Part shown: positions 55,752-64,000 of the stretch, piece by piece
Layout: every line of letters begins with the position of its first letter
Position numbering within the stretch: position 1 is the stretch's first letter
NCBI RefSeq assembly: GCF_003711515.1
Contig: NW_021167079.1
Coordinates: forward strand, 6,566,385 to 6,630,384
DNA from: Sodiomyces alkalinus F11
Taxonomy: Eukaryota; Ascomycota; Sordariomycetes; Glomerellales; Plectosphaerellaceae
Length of the DNA: 64,000 bases
Reading direction: 5' to 3'
Position numbers and translations under genes: made by a program
The notes under the pieces: generated by a model
The model's input: the letters and a program-made list of their open reading frames with translations, nothing else
The model's database searches: none
What the model was told of the DNA's origin: nothing

Positions 55752-57827
55752 CTACGAACTGCAGCTGCATTGCATGGCCCTCTCCAGTCTCGGCACATCA
55801 CCCGTCCATCTCTCCTCCTCCTCCCGGTCGCCCGAATAGGTCTGTCCATCCTCAGACACCTCACCATCCCACTTGTCCTCGAAAGGATGTAGTGACATAT
55901 GCATCACGCGTCGCAGAACGTCCCTCTCACCCCCCTTCTCAACACGGCGGATGATCTCGTCCAGGATCCATCCACGAGGGACAAAGTTGGGGTTCACGGC
56001 TTTCATGGCCTTGATACGGCGGTCCTCCCAAGACGTCGTCGACGACCCGTCTGTTGTCCCAGCAGCGTCGCCACCGTCTTCAGCTTTGTCCTCCAGCAGA
56101 CGAGCCCGCCACTTGTCGAGCCACGAAGCGACTCGGGCACGAGCGTCCTCTTCGCTGGCGCCGCCGGTGCTGCCTTCGTGGTGGAAGAAGCGCGCGGCAG
56201 CGTCCTTGCGCTGCTGTTCCGTCTCAAGTTCGTCGAGGCGAGTTCCGCTGAGGCGGCGGAAGAAGTGATGGAAGTCGAGCTCGAGCTCATGAAGGGTGTC
56301 GAGGAGGGGGCTGAGGAGGTTATCAAAGTCGTCATCGGACAGCTTGCGGAGGCCGAGACGGGCGGCCATGAGACGTCTGTACTCGGCAAGGAAGACTGCC
56401 TTGTACTCCTCGCCGGCTTGGCTGATGATCTTCTCTGCGCGGGCGACGAGGACGCCAGCGTCTTCTTCGCGGACGCCCTTCTCGATGAAGGTTGGGTCGT
56501 CGACGGCGGCACCGGCGCCCATCAGCTCGCCGATGGCCTCGGCGGTACGCACGAGGTTCCACCAGACTATGGTGGGTTGGTTGCGATAGCTGTATCGAAG
56601 AAGGAAGTCGTCGTGGTTTGGGGTGTAAGTGGGGTCAAAGTTGTCCATGAAGGCGAAGGGACCAAAGTCTAGACTCAAGCCGAGGACGGAGGTGTTATCC
56701 GTGTTGAGAACTCCGTTCATGAAGCCATAGGCTTGCCAGTGGGCGACGGTGACGGCGTTTCGGCGGGTTATCTCGCGGAAGAGCCGAGTGAAACGGTTTT
56801 CTGCCGCGTCCTCCGGGCCCTGGATCTCAGTAGCGGGCACACTTCTCGCTGGGGCAGAGGATTTGGCAGGTTTGTCTGGGTTATCGAGCCGGCCAGGCAA
56901 AGCCTCCCAGCCTCCAAGCACGTTCTCAGCGACGTAGGTGGAGAGGGTGCGCAATAGCGGCCTATCGGCGCGGGCACGTAGTAGGTCGAATGTCCCCAGG
57001 CGTAGCCAGGACTGGGCAAAGCGGAGAACGATGGCGCCAGGTTCGATCGTCTCACGACGGACTTTAACATGTGGGAGAAGCGTCAGAGATAGAGCCCTAG
57101 TGGAGGGAATGCCGAGGGCGTTGAGAGATTCGGAGACGATGAACTCGCGGATGCTCGAGCGCAGGACAGCCTTGCCATCGGCGAAGCGAGAATAAGGGGT
57201 GAGGCCGGCTCCCTTGAGCTGCAACTCATAGCGGACGCCGGTAGATGGGTTCCTGGTCTCAAACAACGAAACGACACGGCCGTCACCTAACTGGCCGGCC
57301 CATTGTCCAAACTGAAACCCGCCATAGCATTGGGCCCAGGGGTACCCCCCCTCCATCTTTTCGTTGTCCCATCCATGAAGCCGATTTCCGGCAACAGTTT
57401 GGCGAAACTCTTCCGTCTGCTCATCACCCGGCTGAATGCCCAGGTCGCGCATTGCGGCTGGGCTCACGGCCAACAGCTCAGGGTCCTCGACCGGCTCTGG
57501 ACGAACCCAGGTGAAAAGGGCACCGCGGACCTGACGGGGACCAATTTTATCCCGTGGAGTCTTGTGAGAATCTGCCGGTGTCGGGAAGAGGGGGTCGGGA
57601 GGGAGCGATGAAGTGAAGGTCCATGTTTTCGGCAGATCAGCTATGGCGACACCAGGGGCCGGCACAGAAGCCATTCCATGGTTACCGCCGTTGGCATTGG
57701 AAATTGCCGGCGTCATAGAGGAAAGGTGAACGATCTGGGATCGATGTAGATATGATGCGGACAGAGGCGAGAGCCTATTTGAGAAAGACAACAGCGGCCC
57801 ACGAATTTGATGGGCAGCGCTGCGCAT
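55752..57827 (-). CDS. FMP40: SelO/FMP40 pseudokinase-type AMPylase
   Basis: A single exon of 691 residues. SelO-family enzymes are mitochondrial pseudokinases that transfer AMP from ATP to Ser, Thr or Tyr of proteins, with roles in redox control. The start ATG at 57827 is followed by a basic presequence-like stretch (MRSAAHQIRGPLL). Family blocks are GGYQ-like GGFQFGQWAGQLGDGR, ELQLKGAGLTPYSR, GKAVLRSSIREF, NTDNTSVLGLSLDFGPFAFMD and a C-terminal NPNFVPRGWILDEII. The C-terminus ends CSCSS, where animal members have selenocysteine; the tail Cys are thus retained. An upstream alternative GTG codon at 57854 is not used as start. It is divergent from the aldo-keto reductase, with about 890 bases between. 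Confidence 0.93.
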   Translation of the reverse strand: MRSAAHQIRGPLLSFSNRLSPLSASYLHRSQIVHLSSMTPAISNANGGNHGMASVPAPGVAIADLPKTWTFTSSLPPDPLFPTPADSHKTPRDKIGPRQVRGALFTWVRPEPVEDPELLAVSPAAMRDLGIQPGDEQTEEFRQTVAGNRLHGWDNEKMEGGYPWAQCYGGFQFGQWAGQLGDGRVVSLFETRNPSTGVRYELQLKGAGLTPYSRFADGKAVLRSSIREFIVSESLNALGIPSTRALSLTLLPHVKVRRETIEPGAIVLRFAQSWLRLGTFDLLRARADRPLLRTLSTYVAENVLGGWEALPGRLDNPDKPAKSSAPARSVPATEIQGPEDAAENRFTRLFREITRRNAVTVAHWQAYGFMNGVLNTDNTSVLGLSLDFGPFAFMDNFDPTYTPNHDDFLLRYSYRNQPTIVWWNLVRTAEAIGELMGAGAAVDDPTFIEKGVREEDAGVLVARAEKIISQAGEEYKAVFLAEYRRLMAARLGLRKLSDDDFDNLLSPLLDTLHELELDFHHFFRRLSGTRLDELETEQQRKDAAARFFHHEGSTGGASEEDARARVASWLDKWRARLLEDKAEDGGDAAGTTDGSSTTSWEDRRIKAMKAVNPNFVPRGWILDEIIRRVEKGGERDVLRRVMHMSLHPFEDKWDGEVSEDGQTYSGDREEEERWTGDVPRLERAMQCSCSS

Positions 57828-58717
57828 GAACAGTTCGGTGAGGCCGTGTGTCACCGGCTATGAAGAAAGACTTGGGCGTCAAGAGAATATAGGTAGGGGG
57901 GGGGGGGGAGTCGAATACCCCAGGGGGAAAACCGCTTGTTGTTGTGAGAACAGTGGTTTTTCTTTTCCGGATAATGCTTCGACCAAGATACTCCCTGCTA
58001 TTAAGATGACGGAGGAACAGGTCCTAAGTATGGGACTAAAATTATTCCTCGGTCAGAAGTTGCTTGAACTGTCCACGTTCGCCACCCTCTTAATGTCGAC
58101 TGTGGAAGGGAATACTTCTGTTACCAGATGGCAGTCGCCGTTCACATAACAATTGCGGCGGTTCCTGATATGTACGTCATATCGCCTCGATGCAAACACA
58201 GGACGGAGTAACTACTCCGTCGTTGGAGCCAATGTATTATTAGTCAAAGGAGATTGAGGGGAAGCAGTTTACATAAGCTGAGTGTGGGGTACAAATATGG
58301 GGCCGACCTCGGACTCTGGATATACGTTGTGAACCGAATCTCCTCACCTCCGTACTGAACAAAAGCTTCCGAAACCGTTATGATGGCATACTGCCGCGAA
58401 AGTACGTCATTCCATTCGCCGAGGGGTCCGGAACTTTTAACTACATTACCTTTAATTAGCTGTCTAAGGTAGCTTACCTTAGCCAAGGTATGCCATGTTC
58501 AGGTAGTTCCTGCTCATTACAACCTGTACTCTGTAATGTAACTGTAAAGAACCGACACTTCTGGACCGCTCCCCTCCATCCTCACCTCACGTTGGTAGCA
58601 TCCCTCATTTGTCTGTTCTGTGATCTGCAAGAGGACCAACAACGCCATACATAATCTGCGAGACAAACACATGTAAACTTGGTCAACACAGGAGTGCATA
58701 CCTTACACAACAGAAAC
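57828..58717. other. Divergent intergenic region SelO/aldo-keto reductase
   Basis: About 890 bases between divergent start codons. A G run at 57898-57908. A cluster of TACCTTA/AAGGTAG words at 58442-58490, recurrent in other promoters. No ORF with recognisable content. Confidence 0.5.
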
Positions 58718-59899
58718 ATGAACTCTATCGGCGCCACGGCCCAACCCGATGCTTCGGGTGCCCCGCCGAAGCAAATGCCCTATATCCCGAACTTGAAGTT
58801 GAACGATGGCAACGAGATCCCAATGGTAACATGTCCCTGGCGCGGCAAGAAAACAGTTTTCGTGCCTCTCCAGCTATTTGTCTCCTGCCTTATCTTGTGA
58901 AACAAACACCTGGGAAGCACGTTTTTTCACTGGCTTGATCCCAAATTCACTGACATGGATAATCTGTAGATTGGATATGGTCTCGGTACCGCCAACTTCA
59001 AGCGCAATGACAGCAGCTTCGACCAGGCCATCGTTGATATCACCGTCAAAGCCATTAAGACGGGTTACTTCCATCTTGATGGTGCTGAAGGTAAGTCATT
59101 TTCACACCCAGTACTGACCTGACTTGGTTGTCCGATTACACTGCGTCACCCCTGGGTCAATATCTTCTTACTGAACATTGGGATAGTCTATGGCAACGAG
59201 GAAGAACTTGGAGCCGCCATCAAACAGGCCGGGATTCCGCGCGAGAAACTCTACGTTGTCACCAAGCTCAACCCCACCAAAAAGCAAAACACCCAAGAGG
59301 CCTTTGAGCGCTCCCTCAAGAAACTGGGCCTGGACTACGTAGACCTCTACCTCATCCACGCCCCTTACATGGCAGATACCCCAGACGAGTTGCAGACTAT
59401 ATGGGCCGACCTTGAAGCCATCAAGGCCTCCGGCCGCGCTCGTTCCATCGGTGTCTCCAATTTCCTCCAGGAGCACCTCGAAACCATCCTCAAAACCGCC
59501 AAGGTCACCCCCGCCATCAACCAGATCGAGTTCCACCCGTACCTCCAGCACAGCGACCTGCTCGATTTCCACCGCCGCCACCGCATCGCCGTCTCCTGCT
59601 ACGCCCCGCTCACCCCAATCACTCGCCAGGACGCCCAGGGTCCCGTGCCGGAGATTTGGCGCCGTCTGGCGACCAAGTATGGAGTCTCCGAGTCCGAGAT
59701 CGGGCTGCGCTGGTGCATTGACCAAGGCCTCATCGTTCTTACCACGAGCTCCAAGGAGGATAGGCTCGTGAAGTACTTGTCCAAGCTCCCCTTGTTCAAG
59801 CTCACGCCCAAAGAGGTCGAGGAGGTCGCTGAGGCGGGTAAGACGGTGCATTATCGTGCCTTTTGGAGAGACAAGTTCGACGCCGACGACAGACGTTAA
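58718..59899 (+). CDS. Aldo-keto reductase
   Basis: Three exons: 58718-58825, 58970-59090 and 59187-59899; 313 residues. The family uses NADPH to reduce carbonyls to alcohols. The catalytic tetrad is complete: D73, Y78 (VYGNE), K103 (VVTKL) and H134 (YLIHAPY). Downstream blocks are VSNF (near residue 185, IGVSNFLQ), QIEFHPYLQ and the cofactor loop TTSSKEDR. The C-terminus ends soon after, shorter than classical aldose reductases. Substrate cannot be named. The N-terminal 25 residues are a Pro- and Ala-rich extension. Introns are 144 and 96 bases, with GTAACA and GTAAGT donors. Convergent with the XRCC4-like gene, which ends about 210 bases downstream. Confidence 0.92.
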
Positions 59900-60107
59900 G
59901 ACGTCCTCGTCGTGGCGAAGGAATAGGGCGCCATGCCATCCCAATATGGCAGAGTGATTATGAAGGACCTGCCCTTCTAGGCATTGTGAACTTCTTAGGA
60001 CATCGCCATGAGTTGGCCGTCATGTGAAATGCAGGTATATTGCATCATGTTGTCCAGGCCCGGTTGTAGAATGGATCAAACGGCCCACGCTCTTTCTCAT
60101 AAATCGA

Positions 60108-61357
60108 TCACAGCTCATCGTCCGACTCTGTCTCACTTCCTGCGGGAGGAGGTGTCGCCTTTCGCTTCTCTGCCTTCTTTTTCATGAACGGTAAATCTCG
60201 GCGGGGCGGCGGTGTATTTTCCTTCTGGGGGGATGGCTTCGATTCTTGAGATTGTCGTACACTCGCGGACTGCTTCGAAGATGTTGCTCTCTGAGGCTGC
60301 GGGGCACGCTTGTCGTCCTCGTCCTCGTCCTCGTCCATGCCCTCGCTCGCCGTCTCCGTCTCCGCCTCGGTCTCTGCGTCCGTCGTCTCCCTCTGGTCAT
60401 CAGACGCTTCTGGCGCAGAGGTTCGAGTCGTCGAGTCGACGTCCATCTTGTCGAACCCCTCCGACTCGTCGTCCTCTTCTGCCGCTTCTTCATGAGCGGG
60501 GACCTTCCGCTTCGTGGGCCTGGACCGCTGTGCTAGGTGACCTTTGCCCGATTCTGATTTCATGCTGTTTGATTGTTGTGACTGCGCCAGTACGTTCGGG
60601 ACCACAGTCGCATCGGCTAGGAGGCGGAGCTGCTCGCGAATCTTAACCTTCTTTTCGTTGAGGAGATCGCGGAATCTCTCCAGCATCGCTGCCTCATCCG
60701 CGTTTTTGGCCTGGATGAGCTCCCCCAGCTGGCGATGTAGCTCGGCTCCGGCTTTTTCAAGCTCGGCGGTCTTAGCCGCGGCGGAGGCGAGGGCCTTCTT
60801 CGCTTGGGTTATGGCGTCCGCGGCGATGCCGCACCAATCAAACAGTTCAATCTCTTCATCGGGTGCGTGCTTGAGTTCAAGTGTCCCCAGGCGTTGCTGA
60901 AAATATGTCAGCACTGGAAATAAGGGGGACGGGGTCTAATCCTCAGGGACTCAAGACTCACAGTGACGCCCCGGACCTGCTTTCTGAATGTGATTACAAT
61001 CGAGGACTCGCTTTCCACGGAGGCAACCGCCTCCATGCCTTCCGTAGGCTCTTGGTGGAGGATACCTGAAAGGATTTCGAGCCATTCCTCTTCCGAAACA
61101 GGACTGTTCTTCACCATGAGCGAAGATGCCTGGCTATGCCGTACTGCCATATAATTCGCAATCAGCATCTATAATTATGCGGCCTCGTACAGGTCGCAGC
61201 GGGCAATTGACGTACAGAAGGTCATATATGGGGCCAGGCCATCGGTGCCGACGAGTTTTAGGTCCAGGGGCTTAGATCGGGTCTGTGAGGCGTGGACGAG
61301 TACAAAGGCCCCTTGCTCATCGGAGCGAGGAATACGGAGAATAGTTGGGGTTGACAT
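60108..61357 (-). CDS. LIF1: XRCC4/LIF1-like non-homologous end-joining protein
   Basis: Three exons on the minus strand: 61357-61216, 61143-60962 and 60896-60108; 370 residues. XRCC4 stabilises DNA ligase IV in non-homologous end joining. The N-terminal head starts MSTPTILRIPRSD and includes VHASQTRSKPLDLKLVGTDGLAPY, then SEEEWLEILSGIL; the codon after PYMTF is split by the first intron. A long helix (KKALASAAAKTAELEKAGAELHRQLGELIQAKN...RFRDLLNEKKVKIREQL) fits the dimerising stalk that also binds ligase IV. The C-terminal 170 residues are disordered, Asp/Glu-rich and Lys/Pro-rich with basic stretches (KRKVP, MKKKAEKRK) that may serve as nuclear signals. Both introns (72 and 65 bases) are inferred. 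A later acceptor at 61144 was chosen for intron 1 because it joins the frames. Confidence 0.8.
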
Positions 61358-62038
61358 GGCGTTCCCTAGACTGAGTATGAGACGGCGGACGTCGAGGGTG
61401 GATGAAGGCTGAGTCGCGCCTAGAAACGGGATATAAACGCGCCTGACGGCTGCTGTGCGTTTGAGTGGTCGTTGAAGAGTTTAAAATATGCCGTCGTTTG
61501 TGGCAATCGAATATGGATTCTTCGAGTCCACCAGAATACACCGACTGAGGGACATAGTATAGGACGTTCGGATTGGATTGATGATAGTTATTACCAGGTA
61601 ATATGATGAATGTTTAGGTCAATGCGATTGATGGGTGGGTTTAGGCAACTGTGGCAGGCAACCGGCTTCATTCCCATAGGTACCTTAGGTAGGGTGGGTG
61701 TTTCAATTCAGCATGTAGCCACAATGTTTGCGCAGTACGAAATACGTAGTACTACAAGGGCGAGGATAAGGTATATTCGTAGGTACCTACCTATCTGTCC
61801 GGATATACGGACTACTTACAGGGCAGGGATATCTAAGGTACACGTACTGGTGCCTGTCAAATGAAAATACACGTAGAATGCCGTCATTGAACTACTTGAA
61901 CACTTGAGAGATCAACGCCAAGTCCGATGAAGCCAAACAGATATCTACGTGTAGGAGTGGAAATACCTTTTCTTGTCTCCTCTGGTTTCCTTTCCCCCAG
62001 GGACAGGCAGTGCTTCTACGGAATCCCCAAAGTTTGCA
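61358..62038. other. Intergenic upstream of LIF1
   Basis: About 680 bases to the retroelement. GGTACCTTAGGTAGGG words at 61677-61693, and a further AAGGTAC at 61844. No gene recognised. Confidence 0.5.
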
Positions 62039-62089
62039 AACACTGTGGGATAATAAACACTATGGGAGAATGAACACTGTGGGATAATG
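62039..62089 (+). repeat. Three-unit 17-base tandem repeat
   Basis: AACACTGTGGGATAATA, AACACTATGGGAGAATG and AACACTGTGGGATAATG in succession. It lies at the probable 5' boundary of the retrotransposon. Confidence 0.85.
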
Positions 62090-62301
62090 ACCGTGCGGTC
62101 GACGCGGATCAAGGTTTCCGTAATGGCTGAGCCATAAGGTGCCAAAAGCTATGACCCCCTAGATGGTCACGTGAGCTCCTGGGATCTGATAGGCAGGTCC
62201 CGTGACCTGCCCTAGGCAGGCCACTAGGGCTTATAGTGTCTCCACCACTGCAGGCATCTAGATAGCTCTCTTCAACTAATCAACAACCTCATTACCGTAC
62301 A
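62044..62301 (+). repeat. Candidate 5' LTR of a Ty3/Gypsy-like element
   Basis: The interval begins TGTGGGATAAT and ends ACCGTACA, so it has TG...CA ends. It holds a TATA-like GCTTATAGTG near 62230 and is followed by a gag region. An inverted repeat GGCAGGTC-CCGT-GACCTGCC lies at 62192-62211 inside it. A second TGTGGGATAATGA begins at 62078 and could be the true edge. No second LTR is in the window, so the limits are guesses. Confidence 0.35.
62192..62211. repeat. Perfect 8-bp inverted repeat with 4-base loop
   Basis: GGCAGGTC, CCGT, GACCTGCC: a hairpin-forming palindrome in the candidate LTR. It could be a transcription-factor site or an RNA hairpin. Confidence 0.8.
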
Positions 62302-63443
62302 GCACCGTCGTTTTAATGGTGACTCAGGGGAGGCCCGGCCATTTCATTTTGGCCGGGGCTCCGAAATACCTTCATTCCCTTGATTTATGACCCCTCCCTC
62401 TAATAACGACAAACAGAAGAGACGTTTTCATTCCTTCTGACGCGATACGCGTCACGACGATTTTCCCCTACCAAAAATCGCGGGTGGGAAGACAACAAAA
62501 TAACTTGTCAGTCTGACAAGCCTTTTCGACATTCCACCATACCGACCTAACCGGAAATCGAGCTTCTAAAACACACGGCTTTACACACGTGTTCTTCACC
62601 ACCGAAATCCATATCATTCTGACTTCACCTCGACAATCAACACTTCACTTCGCGAAGAGTTTTGGGAGCACCTAAGACTCGAGACACGGATGGTACTGTG
62701 AGGACGACCGGATCGCGAAAGCGGTGACAACGTCTTCGAAGTTCATGTTTGGGGTCGGGTACTTCCGCCCTCAATGTACCTCACTCACTGGCAGAACATC
62801 AGTGAGAGAAATTGCCACCCTGACCTGAACACTCGTTGCGGAAACAGGGTCCAAAAGCAAGAGTCGGGAACGGCGATGAGACCTTGTCCGCTTGTAAAGG
62901 CGAGAGCGAAGTGACCCGAATCACACTATATCCTTCTTCCTCCCCCCCCCAGACACCCCCAGACACCACCTGAACAAAAATCGATGACGACATATTTGAG
63001 TTACAAAGGTGGCGAGCACGCTGCTAGCGTGAGAAATTGAGAGCTAGCCCGAGGGGCTGAGAGAAAGTGCGACGGCGAATGACTCGGCGGCGGAAACCCT
63101 TCGGGGAGGAACATTGGATTACGCATACCATTTACTGAGGGAGGAGCGAAGGGATAACACTGGGTGGTTTCGGGGGATGGGGAGCACCCTGTTCCCTTAT
63201 TTCCCCAACTTCTCCCTCCCTTGTCACCCACACACACACAGAATACCCACACACACACAGAATACCCACACACACACAGAATAAGGACAAGACAGATTCA
63301 CTGCTGCGAAACCGTTGAAACCAGATCTTTTTCCTTTCTTCTCACTCTCTTACGCATCACCACTGCGGATGTCCGCAACACCCGAGAGATTCCCGTCAAG
63401 ACAACTCCTTCCCTACTCCTTCACTCAATGACAACCCACTCCA
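62302..63443. other. Leader between the candidate LTR and gag
   Basis: About 1.1 kb without a long ORF. A TGGTGACTCAGGGGAGG directly after the candidate LTR could include a primer-binding site, but I could not match it to a tRNA. Contains the CACACACA/GAATACC repeat near its right end. Confidence 0.4.
63226..63283 (+). repeat. Three-copy CACACACA/GAATACC minisatellite
   Basis: About 19-base units consisting of an ACACACACAC run and GAATACCC, repeated three times, just ahead of gag. Confidence 0.9.
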
Positions 63444-64000
63444 GTGACGGCGTCGACCGCCACGTCACCGGAAATTAGCCCAAGATCTCTTACTTCTGGT
63501 ACTTTGGACACCACATTACCTCAATCGACTCCTGTGACTCCCGTGATGGAGAATCCGTCGGGAAATCTGGGTTCTGGGGTGTCCATGTTTTCGGGTACAG
63601 GACACTCCTACCTTTCATCGGAATTCCTCAACGACATCGAGGATATGGTAGATATATTTGGGGATCGACTCACCGAGCAGGTTAAGGATAGACATAAGCT
63701 ACGTCTCATGCGCACACATTTAGTAGGGCGTGTAAAGACGTGGTGGGAAGCCCTGGGTATTAAAGACAGAAAAGACTAGGAGACCGCCAAGAAGAAGTTC
63801 GCTAAGGAGTTTAAAGACGAGTCCGCTCGTTTTAACGGACAGGCGATCTTAGAGGCCTCTACGTTCGCACGCAAACCCGGAGAACAACTTTCCGAATATA
63901 TGAAGCGTGCTATTAAGTTAAACGCTAAGTCCATGTCTTCGGATATCCGTCATCTTTTCGTGCGTCGTTTCTGCGAATACATAACTGACGGCGAAGTGGA
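63444..64000 (+). pseudogene. Retrotransposon gag, interrupted and cut by the window edge
   Basis: A frame reading a Ser/Thr/Pro-rich head, then SMFSGTGHSYLSSEFLNDIEDMV and LRLMRTHLVGRVKTWWEAL, typical of a Ty3/Gypsy gag (retrotrans_gag) capsid region. It meets a TAG stop at 63777-63779. Beyond the stop the same frame continues without break to the window end with further gag-like sequence (FAKEFKDESARFNGQ, KPGEQLSEYMKRA). One point mutation (for example G to A at a Trp codon) can account for the stop. The first ATG in this frame is 63546; the frame opens upstream at a GTG. Pol is beyond the window, so its state is unknown. Confidence 0.72.

Noticed and set aside
59168..59944. 258-codon minus-strand ORF over the aldo-keto reductase
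   Set aside because: Antisense shadow; the sense strand has the complete catalytic tetrad.

Overview
The window is nuclear DNA of a filamentous ascomycete, most likely a Sordariomycete. Genes are split by short introns (about 55-230 bases) with GT donors, CTAAC/CTGAC-like branch points and AG acceptors. Several products are fungal forms of conserved proteins, and a strongly AT-rich, TpA-rich block near the left end has the look of repeat-induced point mutation (RIP). No tRNA, rRNA or CRISPR array was recognised by eye. All exon joins were deduced by reading splice signals, frame and protein continuity; none has transcript support here.

Layout. 1-16,533 is almost gene-free. It holds a 5.3-kb RIP-degraded element (about 1,597-6,943) with inverted terminal repeats and seven clusters of an 11-base tandem motif, then about 9.5 kb of ordinary-composition DNA with only unconvincing ORFs, including a tract open on both strands (11.7-13.0 kb). 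From 16.5 to 61.4 kb the window is gene-dense: a large WD40/alpha-solenoid/low-complexity protein; PIG-H (GPI anchor synthesis); PUS3/DEG1 (tRNA pseudouridine synthase); RPC9 (RNA polymerase III); PRPP synthetase; a PARP-E2 ubiquitin-conjugating fusion; a PTC5-type mitochondrial PP2C phosphatase; a PEX39-like peroxisome import factor with a KPWE motif; a Pumilio/PUF protein; mitoribosomal protein mS33; RNase III; an ATG37-like acyl-CoA-binding membrane protein; an unidentified coiled-coil-like protein; the 78-kDa subunit of complex I; SelO/FMP40; an aldo-keto reductase; and an XRCC4/LIF1-like DNA repair protein. From about 62.0 kb to the end lies the 5' part of a Ty3/Gypsy-like retrotransposon whose gag frame is broken by one stop codon.

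The genes are mostly housekeeping and do not form one pathway or a metabolite cluster. Loose themes are mitochondria (PTC5, mS33, NUO78, SelO), peroxisomes (PEX39, ATG37) and RNA metabolism (PUS3, RPC9, PUF, RNase III). Several neighbours are divergent (PTC5/PEX39, mS33/RNase III, SelO/aldo-keto reductase) or convergent (PIG-H/PUS3, PARP-E2/PTC5, PEX39/PUF, NUO78/SelO, aldo-keto reductase/XRCC4).

The most interesting observations are the PARP-E2 fusion with a non-canonical H-Y-Y triad, a 5-base microexon in the PRPP synthetase gene, a predicted 10-base microexon in the PUF gene, an in-frame stop-free intron in RPC9, the PEX39 candidate, and the array architecture of the RIP-degraded element.
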